A DNA stretch of 64,000 nucleotides from a bacterium (GCA_029565685.1 JAKQNR010000052.1:1-64000), one strand, 5' to 3'; positions 17,508 through 27,811 are shown, counted from the first letter of the stretch. Notes: generated from the sequence alone by a model not told the origin. Program-made: numbers and translations.

Positions 17508-20500
17508 ATGGAAGAGAAATTGAATTGGTTGATCTGGAGCAGGCGCCGGATGTGCCTGATCCTGCTTCTTGCCGGCCTGACTGTCTCCGCCCCTCCATCC
17601 GATGTTTACGTCAGGAAAAAGACCTGGTGGGAGAGCATGCTGGCAAGCCGGCAGGCCTTGCGCCTGCTCAGGCAAAAAGTCGCCTCGTCGCCGACTCTGC
17701 GGCTGTCCGATTGGCATACGATCGGTCCGCTGTCGGTCGATTCTCCATTTGTTAAAAATTTCGATCCAACGGCAGAGATCGTATTGTCGCAGCAGGCCGA
17801 ATCAGGTCAAGCTTGGATTCGACATCCGGAATGGCGTGATGGGAAGACTGCGGTGCTGACGCCGATGCCGAACGCCGTCCAATTCGTCTATCGCACGATC
17901 ACGGTGCAAAAGGACACTTCTTTTCAGATTTATCTAGGCAGTGACGACGGCATCGCTGTTTGGCTGAACGGGGGACTGCTATTACGGAACGATAAACATC
18001 GTCCATGCCGGCCGAACCAGGAAATTTTGTCGCTGGCTCTGAACCGGGGCGTCAATCATCTGTTGATGAAAATCACCAATAACGCCGGTGATTTCGAATT
18101 TTATTTCTCTTTGTTGCATTATCATCCTGATGCCCTGTGGCCGCTGCTGGAACGCGATTTCAACGATGCCTCCTTGCGAATGGAGATGGCGCTGGAGATC
18201 GAGGACAAGATCTGGCAGTTCACCGAGGGCGATGAAGCCCGCAAGCTCGCGGCGAATTATATAAACGCGTATGAGCAGGCATGCCGCAAACGCGGACTTT
18301 CGCCGGAGACTTGGTCCGCCAAAGCGTCTATCGACTCTATCAGAAAAAAATACCTGGAGATCCGTATGCACGAACCCAACTATTTTTACGGCGGCCAGGT
18401 GCAGCTCATCTGTTCGAGCCATCAGGATATCGCCTGGATGGACAGCCCGGAAAAGTGCATGGAACAGCGCGATGAGCAGGTCATCACCCCGGCGCTGGCT
18501 TTGATGCGTCAGAACAGCGTGTTTCGCTACGGCATGGAAAGCATGATGAACTTGATGGAATATCTGCAGCGCCATCCGGAACGCAGGGAAGAGGTGCGGC
18601 AAAGGACCGAGTCCGGACGGTTGGAATGGGGCGCCACTTATAATCAGCCTTATGAATCGCTGCTCTCGGGCGAGCAACTGGTCCGTGAGGTGTACTTGGG
18701 CCGCAAGTGGATCAAGAAAAACATGCCGGGTTGCGACGCCCGCGTGGCCTGGAATCCCGACGTGCCTGCGCGCTCGCTGCAAATGCAGCAGATCCTGCAC
18801 AAGGCCGGCATTCCGTATCTAATCATCAGCAGACATGAAAAGGGCGTGTTCCGTTGGAGCAGCCCGGACGGCAGCAGCGTGCTCGTTTTTTCTCCAGGCC
18901 ATTATGGGAATCCTATGGCCATTCTCGACCGTCCGACCATGCAGGCGGTGATGGGCCTTCGCGAAGAACTGGCCGGATGGGACGAGTATTACCGTGAGAG
19001 AAAACTGCCGCCCGCTCTGCCGTTGCTCTATTCCAACGATGCAGCCGGGCCGCGTCCGTTCACTGAATTGATCGAGGCCTGGAACAATTTGTCTGCATCC
19101 GGCGACAGCGACTCCTCCGAGCAACGGATGGTCTACGCCACGGCGGAACAATTTTTCCAAGCCATCGACGTGGACACGGTGCAGCTGCAAACCCTGTGCG
19201 GGGAACGGCCGAACGTATGGCTCTATATCCATGGACCATCCCACCATCGAGCCATCTCCAGCAAACGCGCCGCCGGCGTGCTGCTGCCCGCGGCGGAGAT
19301 CTTTCATACTGTGGAAGGGCTGCTCGCCGGCCATTTCAACGACTATCCTGAAGAACGGTTGAACGCCGCCTGGGCGGCCTCTATCTTCGATGACCACGGC
19401 TGGGGCGGCAACCAGGGGCAGATCACGGATCAGCTGTTCCGCAGTAAACTGGATTTCGCCGCCAACGAGGGTGAAGCGTTGCTGCAAGCGGCGACGGCTA
19501 AAATCAGCAGCCGCATCCAATTCAATCGCAAACTCGGACAGCCGATCGTGGTTTTCAATGCGCTCTCCTGGCAACGAAGCGATCCGGTCTGGTGCACGAT
19601 CCATCGCCAGGGCCCTTATCGTTTGATAGACCACAATGGAGAGACGGTCCTTCATCAAGTCCTGGCCGCAGAGCCGGGCCAGCCGCTGGACGAGGAGAGG
19701 ATCGTCTTTTTTGCCAAAGAGGTGCCTGCGGTCGGCTACCGCGTCTATTATGTGACTGGAGCTGAGGCCAAGTCCGCAGTCAAACGGACGGCTGAAAAGA
19801 CAGAGGTATATGAGAATCAGTTTTATAAAATCCATCTGAGCCCGGGCGGCATTCGGCAGATTTTCGACAAGCAGCTGCAGAAGGCGATCCTGCGCGAAGG
19901 CGGATTGCTGGGCGCTGAGCTTTTTACCCTGCAATCGGTGGGCAACGGCGCCGGCGAGTTCGACGATGTACAACAGCCTACCATGGAGGGGTTTGACCAG
20001 GCCGGCCGGCATCAGCCCGTGTGGCGCATGAGCGCCAACGGACCGGTGTGCACACAGTTCTCCTTACGCGTCGGTCTAGCCGGCTGCACGGCGGTGGAAA
20101 CGCTGACCATTTTCAACGATCGCAAACAGATCGATTGCGACCTGTCGCTTCTCGATTGGGACGGCACGCCCTACCGTGAATTTCGCCTGGCCTGGCCTCT
20201 GGCTATGATCGGCGGCCGGATCAGCTATGAGGCGCCGATGGCTGTGGTCACCGTGGGCAAGGATGAGATACCCGGTGCGGCCGGACATGCCTATGGCCGA
20301 TTGAATTATTCCGCGGCCTGCAAAGACGTTCATCCGCGCGAAGTGCAGAATTTCATCAGCGCCAGTGATGACCGCATCGGCGTTACCATGAGCTCCAGCG
20401 TGGCTGTCTGCGATTATGTGGATCCCACGGACGCGCAAAACCCCTGTCCGGTTTTACAACCCGTGCTGCTGGCTTCACGAAAAAGTTGTCATTCCAACGG

Positions 20501-20936
20501 CAACTGGTACCTGCAGGAAGGCGATCATCATTACCATTTCTCTTTGTTCAGCCATGCACCGGGATGGAGCAACGGCTATCGTTTGGCGGTGCAGGCGAAC
20601 CATCGGTTGACGCCCGTGACTGCGGTTTCGACGGCCGCGCATGCGTCTCTGCCCGAATTTGAGAGTTTTTGCAGCCTTTCCTCAGCCAATGTGGTGCTGA
20701 CTGCTCTGAAAAAATGCGAGGATGACGATCAAATCATCCTGCGCTGCGTGGATATGGAGGGCAAGGACAGCCAAAACACCATCAGGCTGTTCGTGCCGCT
20801 GCAAAACGCCAAGCGGACCAACATCATCGAAGAAGAGGGGGAGGCTTTGACGGTAACCGATCATTCGGTTGAGGTGTTCGTTGGTCATCATGCTATTGAG
20901 ACCATAAAATGCACGCCGGACCGATCGCGGAGATGA
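17508..20936 (+). CDS. Second secreted GH38-family glycoside hydrolase with N-terminal beta-sandwich
   Basis: Starting at the ATG at 17508 (GAGAGGAG upstream) the protein has 1142 residues. A hydrophobic signal (CLILLLAGLTVSA) is followed by an N-terminal jelly-roll-type module (residues about 60-205; GSDDGIAVWLNGGLLL). The GH38 domain starts near residue 300: SSHQDIAWMD gives His305 and Asp307, and VAWNPDVPARS gives the predicted nucleophile Asp418. The mannosidase middle domain contains SIFDDHGWGGNQGQ. It differs strongly from the GH38 next to it, so the pair probably cleaves different linkages rather than being a recent duplication. Alpha-mannosidase activity is the family expectation. Confidence 0.87.
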   Translation: MEEKLNWLIWSRRRMCLILLLAGLTVSAPPSDVYVRKKTWWESMLASRQALRLLRQKVASSPTLRLSDWHTIGPLSVDSPFVKNFDPTAEIVLSQQAESGQAWIRHPEWRDGKTAVLTPMPNAVQFVYRTITVQKDTSFQIYLGSDDGIAVWLNGGLLLRNDKHRPCRPNQEILSLALNRGVNHLLMKITNNAGDFEFYFSLLHYHPDALWPLLERDFNDASLRMEMALEIEDKIWQFTEGDEARKLAANYINAYEQACRKRGLSPETWSAKASIDSIRKKYLEIRMHEPNYFYGGQVQLICSSHQDIAWMDSPEKCMEQRDEQVITPALALMRQNSVFRYGMESMMNLMEYLQRHPERREEVRQRTESGRLEWGATYNQPYESLLSGEQLVREVYLGRKWIKKNMPGCDARVAWNPDVPARSLQMQQILHKAGIPYLIISRHEKGVFRWSSPDGSSVLVFSPGHYGNPMAILDRPTMQAVMGLREELAGWDEYYRERKLPPALPLLYSNDAAGPRPFTELIEAWNNLSASGDSDSSEQRMVYATAEQFFQAIDVDTVQLQTLCGERPNVWLYIHGPSHHRAISSKRAAGVLLPAAEIFHTVEGLLAGHFNDYPEERLNAAWAASIFDDHGWGGNQGQITDQLFRSKLDFAANEGEALLQAATAKISSRIQFNRKLGQPIVVFNALSWQRSDPVWCTIHRQGPYRLIDHNGETVLHQVLAAEPGQPLDEERIVFFAKEVPAVGYRVYYVTGAEAKSAVKRTAEKTEVYENQFYKIHLSPGGIRQIFDKQLQKAILREGGLLGAELFTLQSVGNGAGEFDDVQQPTMEGFDQAGRHQPVWRMSANGPVCTQFSLRVGLAGCTAVETLTIFNDRKQIDCDLSLLDWDGTPYREFRLAWPLAMIGGRISYEAPMAVVTVGKDEIPGAAGHAYGRLNYSAACKDVHPREVQNFISASDDRIGVTMSSSVAVCDYVDPTDAQNPCPVLQPVLLASRKSCHSNGNWYLQEGDHHYHFSLFSHAPGWSNGYRLAVQANHRLTPVTAVSTAAHASLPEFESFCSLSSANVVLTALKKCEDDDQIILRCVDMEGKDSQNTIRLFVPLQNAKRTNIIEEEGEALTVTDHSVEVFVGHHAIETIKCTPDRSRR

Positions 20937-21158
20937 ACATTGAGGCCGCGCTGGTTCTGCCCGGCTCGGCTGCAAAAGCCTGATATCTGGAGCACGGTCG
21001 CGGATTTTTTTGCAGCCGCCGGTGTGGGCGAAAAAGCCGGCCTCCTGCACATCCGCCTGAAACGGCGGTTCTCATTTGATGGCTTATTCTGATGCAGACC
21101 GGCCTTCTGGTGCCCTGAGCATCGACAGCGGGCCGCTTGGCACGCCAGGAGCAATGAC

Positions 21159-23021
21159 ATGGGCAAGTTCTTTAGAAAAGTTTTACTGGTTCTCGCTATC
21201 CTGTCGGCGATAGTCTATTTTTATGTCCTTCTTCCTGTTTGGGGTCTGCCGTTCAGTCTCCTGAACCGGGCCGCACCGCCGCTGACGCCTGCCTGGGCTC
21301 TGGAACCGTGGCTGTGGGAGGACGATCACCATCATGCCGGCACTGTCGATTCGCTGCTGGCAGGATATGCTGCACACGACATTCCGGTTCGCACGGTTCT
21401 GCTGGATAGCCCTTGGAGCACCCGTTACAACGATTTCATCCCGGATTCGCTTCGTTATCCCGATATGAGCGCCTGGCTCGATGGCCTGCAGCAGCAAGGC
21501 TATCGCGTGGTGTTGTGGATGACCTGCATGGTCAACAGCCGCAATCGCGATACCCGCTTTCGCAACAGCGGCGGTTTTTATCAGCAGGCCAAAGACAGAG
21601 GATTTCTTGCCGCAAACGGTCGTCAGGTTAAATGGTGGAAAGGCCGCGGCGGTTTTATTGACTATACCCATCCGGCGGCCCTGCGCTGGTGGCAGGAGCA
21701 GCAGCGTCCTTTGCTCGCGCACGGCGTGGATGGCTGGAAATTGGATGATCCAGCCACATTTTTTTCCACCTCCTGGTTCGGCCTTCCGATTCCATATGCC
21801 GCTGCATTCAAAGGGCTGCTGACCACGCGCGGTTACATGAACCTTTATTACCAAGAGGAATATCGTCACGGACTTGCCGCGAATGAGGAATTCATCACCT
21901 TAGTGCGCTCCTATGACCGTCTTTGGACCCATCCTGAGGGATTCGCACCCAGGGAGGCTGCGCCGGTGTGCTGGGTCGGCGATCAGCAGCACATCTGGTC
22001 AGGCCGCATGGAGACGGCCGCGGATTCTGCTGACCAGGATTTGCGGCTGCAAGGCAGGCGTGGGTTGGAAGAAGCAGTGCACGATATTTTGCACAGCGCC
22101 CGCAACGGTTACTGCGTGGTCGGATCGGATATCGGCGGCTACAGCGGCCGGGTGATTCCGGCGGACCTGTACATTCGTTGGGCGCAATTTTCCACGTTTT
22201 GCGGACTGTTCCTGAACGGCGGACACGGTGAGCGCGCTCTATGGAAACGGAGCCGCCAGGAACTGGAGATTATCCGCCGTTTCACCTGGCTGCACCAGGA
22301 ACTGGTTCCTTACATGTACAGCCATGTGCGGCGGTGTCATGAAGGCGGGTTGCCGCTGCAGCGGCCCTGGGGCGACGAATACGGCTATTTTTTTGGCGAT
22401 GATTTTTTCGTGATCCCGATCCTCCGTCCGGCATTGACGAAAACAGCAACGCTGCCGCCCGGAGGCTGGCACTATTTTTTTCACGATCGTGAATCTTTTC
22501 AAGGCCCTTCGAGTCTCCGCCGCAGCTATCCGCTCGAAGAATATCCGGTCTTTGTCCGTCAGGGCGCCATTGTTCCCATGAACATTCAACGCGCCTACAC
22601 AGGGGTGGGGGATGCGGGCCATAGGGGTTATGTGACTTGGCTGATCTATCCGTTTGCGGATGCGGCCGGCTCTTTTGCGCATGCGGCCGGCCCATCGGCC
22701 GCGCGGGCGAAGGCAAAGCCGCAAGAGAACCTCTTTACCCTTTATGATGCGAACCGGCCGACGGTCACGGTCGTGCATCTGCTGCAGCATGCGTTCCGCC
22801 TGGAAATAGAAATGTCCGGTGCGGTTGCGCCGCACATTTTGCGGATCCTTTGTCGGCAAAAGCCGAACCGAGTGCAATGGAATGGGGCGCTTTTAGCCGA
22901 GGGCGCACGCTGGCGGTTCGACGCGGACCGGCAGCTGCTGTGGGTCAAGACATCCGATGCCAAAGCAGGGCGCTATGTTTTTTTCTTCCAGCAGCCGGAT
23001 TCGCCGGCTGAAATGAGTTGA
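21159..23021 (+). CDS. GH31-family glycoside hydrolase, membrane-anchored or secreted
   Basis: The 620-residue protein begins with an N-terminal hydrophobic helix (VLLVLAILSAIVYFYVLLPVW), probably an uncleaved anchor. The TIM barrel shows the GH31 signatures: VDGWKLDDP, with Asp196 as predicted nucleophile, CWVGDQQHIW, with Asp275 as predicted acid/base, and VGSDIGGYSG. The C-terminal beta-sandwiches contain YLPPGGWHYFF-like sequence (LPPGGWHYFFHD), typical of GH31 proximal domains. The family includes alpha-glucosidases, alpha-xylosidases, sulfoquinovosidases and others, so the exact linkage is open. It lies between the GH38 genes and nagB. Confidence 0.87.
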   Translation: MGKFFRKVLLVLAILSAIVYFYVLLPVWGLPFSLLNRAAPPLTPAWALEPWLWEDDHHHAGTVDSLLAGYAAHDIPVRTVLLDSPWSTRYNDFIPDSLRYPDMSAWLDGLQQQGYRVVLWMTCMVNSRNRDTRFRNSGGFYQQAKDRGFLAANGRQVKWWKGRGGFIDYTHPAALRWWQEQQRPLLAHGVDGWKLDDPATFFSTSWFGLPIPYAAAFKGLLTTRGYMNLYYQEEYRHGLAANEEFITLVRSYDRLWTHPEGFAPREAAPVCWVGDQQHIWSGRMETAADSADQDLRLQGRRGLEEAVHDILHSARNGYCVVGSDIGGYSGRVIPADLYIRWAQFSTFCGLFLNGGHGERALWKRSRQELEIIRRFTWLHQELVPYMYSHVRRCHEGGLPLQRPWGDEYGYFFGDDFFVIPILRPALTKTATLPPGGWHYFFHDRESFQGPSSLRRSYPLEEYPVFVRQGAIVPMNIQRAYTGVGDAGHRGYVTWLIYPFADAAGSFAHAAGPSAARAKAKPQENLFTLYDANRPTVTVVHLLQHAFRLEIEMSGAVAPHILRILCRQKPNRVQWNGALLAEGARWRFDADRQLLWVKTSDAKAGRYVFFFQQPDSPAEMS

Positions 23022-23046
23022 TTCAATGACCGCAATTTGGTAAATT
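23018..23046 (+). promoter_or_regulatory. Candidate sigma70-type promoter for nagB
   Basis: TTGATT at 23018-23023 and TAAATT at 23041-23046 are separated by 17 bases, each matching four of six consensus positions. They lie 54 bases before the nagB start and overlap the end of the GH31 gene. This would let nagB be transcribed independently of the glycosidases. Confidence 0.35.
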
Positions 23047-23099
23047 GTTATCAGCCAAAGGGGTGCGAACGTTTTCAAGCGACGGGAGATGAGATCGTC

Positions 23100-23915
23100 A
23101 TGCGGATCGTGATTTTAGATGATGCGGAGCAAGTAAGCGAATGGACCGCCAACTATCTGGTCGAGCGCATCAACCGGTTCAAGCCGGGGCCGGAGCGGCC
23201 GTTTGTATTGGGATTGCCCACCGGCAGTTCTCCTATCGGCACCTATCGCGAACTGGTCCGGTTGCACCAACAGCGGCGGATTTCGTTTAAAAACGTCGTC
23301 ACCTTTAATATGGATGAATATGTCAATCTGCCGGAGGATCACCCGGAAAGCTACCATTATTACATGCGCCGGCATCTTTTCGATCATATCGACATTCCGA
23401 ACGAGAACATCCACATTCTGGACGGCAATGCCCCGGATCTCGAGGCAGAGTGCCGGCGTTATGAAGAGAGCATCCGGCGGCACGGCGGCATCGAGCTTTT
23501 TCTCGGCGGCATCGGGCCTGACGGACATATCGCTTTCAATGAGCCCGCTTCCTCGCTGGTCTCGCGCACGCGGGTTAAAACCCTTACCTACGAGACCATC
23601 GCAGCCAACGCCCGGTTTTTCGGCGGGGATCTGGAGAAGGTTCCGCGCATGGCCTTGACCGTGGGCGTCGGCACGGTCATGGATGCGCGCCAGGTGCTGC
23701 TGATCATCACCGGGTACAGCAAAGCGCGGGCGCTGCGCCAGGTGGTGGAGGAAGGTGTGAGCCATATGTGGACGGTCTCCATGATGCAACTGCATCCGCA
23801 TTGCATCATCGTCTGCGACGATGACGCCACCATGGAGCTGCGGGTGGCCACGGTCAAATATTTTAAGGATCTTGAAAAAATCGCCGCTGGGGTTCAGTCT
23901 GATTTTTCAAGGTGA
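23100..23915 (+). CDS. nagB: Glucosamine-6-phosphate deaminase
   Basis: This cytoplasmic enzyme converts glucosamine-6-phosphate to fructose-6-phosphate and ammonia. From the ATG at 23100 (GGGAGATGAG upstream) the protein has 271 residues, close to the 266 of E. coli NagB. The family motifs are all present: LGLPTGSSPIGTY (phosphate loop), FNMDEYVNLPEDHPESY, and the catalytic LGGIGPDGHIAFNEP with the Asp-x-His and Glu of the active site. It is placed among glycosidase genes, while nagA lies 30 kb away in the same window; together they complete catabolism of GlcNAc-6-phosphate. Confidence 0.96.
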   Translation: MRIVILDDAEQVSEWTANYLVERINRFKPGPERPFVLGLPTGSSPIGTYRELVRLHQQRRISFKNVVTFNMDEYVNLPEDHPESYHYYMRRHLFDHIDIPNENIHILDGNAPDLEAECRRYEESIRRHGGIELFLGGIGPDGHIAFNEPASSLVSRTRVKTLTYETIAANARFFGGDLEKVPRMALTVGVGTVMDARQVLLIITGYSKARALRQVVEEGVSHMWTVSMMQLHPHCIIVCDDDATMELRVATVKYFKDLEKIAAGVQSDFSR

Positions 23916-23943
23916 GCGGCTTGTAGGATTAAGGAGTTGTTGA

Positions 23944-25722
23944 ATGAAACTGGTTCAGGCTGCATGGTTGATGAGCCTCTGTCTGGCCTTGTCAGGCCGG
24001 GCAAAAGATCCTGAGGCGATAACGATTGCGGAATTGCAGGAGCATGTGACTTATTTGGCCTCTGATGCGATGAAGGGCCGCAAACCCGGAACGGAAGAGG
24101 CGCGCCAGGCGGCCGAGTACATAAAAAAAGAGCTGAAGAAATGCAAACTCGAGCTGCTGGGCGGCAATGGCTTGCAAGAGTTTTACGTCGTCACCGGCGT
24201 CGAGCCGGGCATTGAAAACCAGTTCTCTTTTCGCGGCAGCGAGGGCCGATTGATGGAGGATTTTACTCCGCTGTCCTTTTCAGCCTCTGCCCATGCCCGC
24301 GCGCCGTTGGCGTTTGCGGGATATGGATTCCATATTGAGACGGATTCGCTGACGTGGAGGGATTACGACGCGCTCGACGTCAGCGGCCGCTGGGTGATGA
24401 TTCTGCGCGAGGCGCCGGACGGAGGCGCGCCCAACAGCGGCTTCGAGCCCTATACGCCGCTGCGCAAAAAGGTTGCGGTCGCCAAGGACCGGGGCGCTGT
24501 GGGCGTGCTGTTTGTCTCTGGTGAAAAAACGGACCAGCGCGATGCGTTGCTGCCGCTGGTCTATGACGACAGCCCCGGGACCGCCGGCCTGCCGGTGCTG
24601 CACATCAAACGGTCGCTGGCGGATCAGCTGCTCGCCGAAGCGGGCCAGACCATCGCCGGGCTCGAGGCGGAATTCTACCGCAATAAATCGCCGCACAGTT
24701 TTTTACTCGGCGATACGCTTCGTGCCAGCGCCGAGGTGATTCTGCAGCAAACCAGGACCGCCAACGTGGCGGCGCAGCTGACCGGAAACGATCCTTTGCT
24801 GAAAAATGAATTTCTCGTCATCGGCGCGCACTATGATCACCTCGGCCTGGGCGGTCCGGGCTCCCATTCCCGTCGGCCGGATACCGTGGCTGTGCACAAC
24901 GGCGCGGACGATAACGCGTCGGGCGTTGCCGGCATGCTGGAGCTGGCCGAGGCGCTGGCTGCGAATCGAAAATCTCTGCGCCGCAGCGTCCTGTTCGTCG
25001 CTTTCAGCGCTGAAGAGATGGGCACGCTCGGCAGCCGTTATTTTGTCGATCATCCGCCGGCGCCGTTGTCGCAGATCAAATACATGCTCAACCTCGATAT
25101 GGTGGGCCGAATGCATGAGGAAGAAAAGGTTTTTTCCGTCGGCGGCGTCGGCACTGCGCAAGGCATGGAGGAGATTCTGAACCGGTTGGCGCAGGGGCGC
25201 GCCTTTACGATCAAGATGAGCCCCGAGGGCGCCGGCCCTTCTGATCATGCCTCTTTTTACGCCAAGGATATACCGGTTCTCTTTTTTATGGCCGACCTCC
25301 ATGAGGATTATCACACTCCGGACGACGACAGCGATAAGCTGAATTACGCAGGCCAAAAAATGATCGTCGATTATATTCTGGATGCGGCTAAGGAGCTTGC
25401 AAATCGTCCCGAGAGTCTGGCCTTTCAAGAGGCAGGCCCGAAGACGCCGCCCCGCGGCCGCCGGTTCAAAATCACCCTCGGCGTCATGCCCGACCATTCG
25501 GCGGCGGGGATCAAGGGCCTGCGGGTCTCGGTGGTGGACCCGGACCGTCCCGCCGGCCGCGGCGGCATGATCAAGGGCGATGTCATCGTCGCCATCGACG
25601 GCAAACCGGTGAACGATATTTACGAGTACATGCACCGACTCAGCGAGCTGCGCAGCGGCGACCGGATCAGCGTCGAGGTGATGCGCAACGGTCAGAAAAA
25701 AATCTTGATCGTCGATCTGTGA
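23944..25722 (+). CDS. Secreted M28-family metallopeptidase with PA and C-terminal PDZ domains
   Basis: The 592-residue protein has a signal peptide (LMSLCLALSGRAK). A protease-associated domain lies at about residues 110-240. The M28 zinc aminopeptidase core follows with its ligands: IGAHYDHLG, NGADDNASGVAGMLELA, FSAEEMGTLGSRYF, LNLDMVGRM and GPSDHASFYAKDIP. A PDZ domain closes the protein (RGGMIKGDVIVAIDGKPVNDI). The architecture is common in Bacteroidota-type secreted peptidases. It should release amino acids from peptides in the periplasm or outside. The start codon lies 29 bases after nagB, so the two are likely cotranscribed. Confidence 0.93.
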   Translation: MKLVQAAWLMSLCLALSGRAKDPEAITIAELQEHVTYLASDAMKGRKPGTEEARQAAEYIKKELKKCKLELLGGNGLQEFYVVTGVEPGIENQFSFRGSEGRLMEDFTPLSFSASAHARAPLAFAGYGFHIETDSLTWRDYDALDVSGRWVMILREAPDGGAPNSGFEPYTPLRKKVAVAKDRGAVGVLFVSGEKTDQRDALLPLVYDDSPGTAGLPVLHIKRSLADQLLAEAGQTIAGLEAEFYRNKSPHSFLLGDTLRASAEVILQQTRTANVAAQLTGNDPLLKNEFLVIGAHYDHLGLGGPGSHSRRPDTVAVHNGADDNASGVAGMLELAEALAANRKSLRRSVLFVAFSAEEMGTLGSRYFVDHPPAPLSQIKYMLNLDMVGRMHEEEKVFSVGGVGTAQGMEEILNRLAQGRAFTIKMSPEGAGPSDHASFYAKDIPVLFFMADLHEDYHTPDDDSDKLNYAGQKMIVDYILDAAKELANRPESLAFQEAGPKTPPRGRRFKITLGVMPDHSAAGIKGLRVSVVDPDRPAGRGGMIKGDVIVAIDGKPVNDIYEYMHRLSELRSGDRISVEVMRNGQKKILIVDL

Positions 25723-25730
25723 CGCTGGAT

Positions 25731-27692
25731 TCATCCATCGACGATCCGTTTCCCGGACAACGAATCCAGCATCTCGACAAGCCGATATTTGCGGATATGT
25801 TCCGCTCTAAGAGCGCCGATATAAGCAGTAAATTCGAGCTGCCGCCCATTCTGTTTTAAAATCTTCATAATCCTCTTTAGGTAGCCCATCGCAATGCCAT
25901 ATTCCTTTGGATTTTTCTGGTTGATATGGCTTTCTGCAATAGCCTTCCAGATGACGATGGAGCGATCCGGGTATTTGTGTTGAACGGCATCGGCAATCTG
26001 CTCGCTGATATCGGATCCCCAGTTGAAACGCCACGGCGCCAAGGCTCTTTTGTCCTGCCGCTCCTCATCATAGAGCCGCAAAGCCTCATCCAGATCTTTT
26101 TCCAGCAAAGCGATCTCGATCAGCAGATCGGTATCGGGAAAGGACGCACGGCGATTCCGTGCCATGCCCTCGATGCCGGTCTCCGGCAGCGGCCAGGCAC
26201 TCTCACCAGGCCTTTGCCCGTTATTCAGAAACTGGATAATCGCGGGACGAATATTATCCCACAGATTAATTTTATCACAGGCTTTTTTCAATTCGGCGTA
26301 GGCGCCGATGCACGGCTCGTCAAAGAAGACATCCGCTTTGATGGCCGCACAAAAGAGCCAGTCCTTTTTCGCGGTACGGATCTCCAGGTATTGAGTGCGC
26401 AGAGCGGCGGCGATGCCGGAGAGTTTATCCCGGGTCGCCTCGATCCCTTTTATGATCCACTCTTCTGCTTCCGAGCTTTTACCCGATTTACGCAGGACTT
26501 TGACCAGCCGTTCGTAGCTGGCGGTCAACGGCGCTTCGCGGATGCAGAGCTGCAGCATCTCTTCCTTGCGGCCGGCGTGATCGAGCGCCGAGACGATCTG
26601 ATCCGTCAGTTTGTCCCTTTTATAGTGGTGGTGGAACTCCTGTTCTTCCTTGGTAGGTCTGAACTCCTCAAGCCGGGCCAGCAGCCGGTCTGCGAGATCG
26701 CTCCAGACGCTGGCGTCGAATTTGATCTTCCAGATCAGCTCAAGCCCGTCGCAAAGGCCATAATTATCCTCCACCTCCCATTCCACCGCCTGCTCCAGCT
26801 TGTCGACATCGGAGAGCGAGCTGTATAGCAACGCCTTGAAAACAATCTGAAGCGAGCGGCTGATCTCCTCGATCGTCTCCCCTTCATCATTGCTCTGTTC
26901 GATCTGCTCCATGCCATCAGTGAACAACTTTTTGCCGAGTTTGACGACCTCGTCGAAATGGCCGGCGTCGAAGAGCTGTTGCAATCCTGATGCGATGTTG
27001 GAATAATCCGGTATATTTGACGCGTGCGACCAGTGGCTTGACCAGGCCGGCTCCCGGCTGACCCTATTGATCTCCTTGCTGATTTTCTGTGCGAGACCGG
27101 CCACTGAAGGCGGCGCGATGCTGAAACCGGACTGAAGCTCGCGGACGATTTGAGGATGGTTCTGCGCGACCTGGAGCAGCATCGCTCTCAGTTCGGCTTT
27201 CGACTTGCCCTTGATCAAGGTTTCAAAATCTTCCCAGTTCTCCGGGCGGAGAGCTGGGCGTTCTTCATCGTCGTCGCTATCTTCTTCATCCCAATCGTCG
27301 AAATCCTCAGGCCATGCGGTGGTTCCCTGCTCGATCAGGGAGAGCCGTTCGTCGGTCTCCGGGATGACTGGTATCTCTTTTTTCTTTTTGATGGCATGGA
27401 GGTATTCGATGACGACCGCAACGCCGTGTTTGCAATTGCTGCCATAGGGACAGGTGCAAATGGATGCTAGCTCGCCCTGCGTGATGGAGACGCGAGTCGC
27501 ATAGCGCGTGGATCCCTGCACCCAGGCCACCAGATCGTTATGGGTGGTGATGCCCAGCTCCCTGACGCGGCCGGAACGTTGATAGCTCTTGCCGCGGGCC
27601 AGGATGGTCGCTCCCGCCCAATGCTCGATATCCATCCAGTTCAATTCCAGGAAGGGATTGACCGGTGCCTTTTTGCCGGAAGGTGATTTCAT
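25731..27692 (-). CDS. SWIM zinc-finger domain protein
   Basis: This is a 653-residue cytoplasmic protein whose ATG at 27692 has GAGGAA upstream. Residues 79-89 form a SWIM finger (Cys79, Cys81, Cys87, His89 in CTCPYGSNCKHG). An acidic linker follows at about residues 120-145, and the long C-terminal part is rich in helices resembling TPR-like repeats (for instance AEEWIIKGIEATRDKLSGIA). Such proteins are common and uncharacterised; the SWIM finger is thought to bind DNA or proteins. The gene converges with the M28 peptidase gene with only 8 bases between stops and no terminator hairpin. It seems unrelated to the glycan genes. Confidence 0.85.
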   Translation of the reverse strand: MKSPSGKKAPVNPFLELNWMDIEHWAGATILARGKSYQRSGRVRELGITTHNDLVAWVQGSTRYATRVSITQGELASICTCPYGSNCKHGVAVVIEYLHAIKKKKEIPVIPETDERLSLIEQGTTAWPEDFDDWDEEDSDDDEERPALRPENWEDFETLIKGKSKAELRAMLLQVAQNHPQIVRELQSGFSIAPPSVAGLAQKISKEINRVSREPAWSSHWSHASNIPDYSNIASGLQQLFDAGHFDEVVKLGKKLFTDGMEQIEQSNDEGETIEEISRSLQIVFKALLYSSLSDVDKLEQAVEWEVEDNYGLCDGLELIWKIKFDASVWSDLADRLLARLEEFRPTKEEQEFHHHYKRDKLTDQIVSALDHAGRKEEMLQLCIREAPLTASYERLVKVLRKSGKSSEAEEWIIKGIEATRDKLSGIAAALRTQYLEIRTAKKDWLFCAAIKADVFFDEPCIGAYAELKKACDKINLWDNIRPAIIQFLNNGQRPGESAWPLPETGIEGMARNRRASFPDTDLLIEIALLEKDLDEALRLYDEERQDKRALAPWRFNWGSDISEQIADAVQHKYPDRSIVIWKAIAESHINQKNPKEYGIAMGYLKRIMKILKQNGRQLEFTAYIGALRAEHIRKYRLVEMLDSLSGKRIVDG

Positions 27693-27811
27693 CGGGATTC
27701 CTCTGACTAGTCTTGATGCCGGTTTTGGCCGGCTGCAAAATTTCCCGCCATCAGAAAATGAGGGAATTATTAAAGTGCGGTGAAGCTGATGATCTGCGAT
27801 GCCGCCGATCC

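Noticed and set aside
25723..25730. Two-way terminator between M28 and SWIM genes
   Set aside because: Only eight bases separate the stops and no inverted repeat is seen on either side.
24703..25734. Minus-strand open frame of 343 codons opposite the M28 peptidase
   Set aside because: The plus strand encodes intact M28 zinc ligands and a PDZ domain; the antisense frame shows no family motif and is a G+C-driven shadow.
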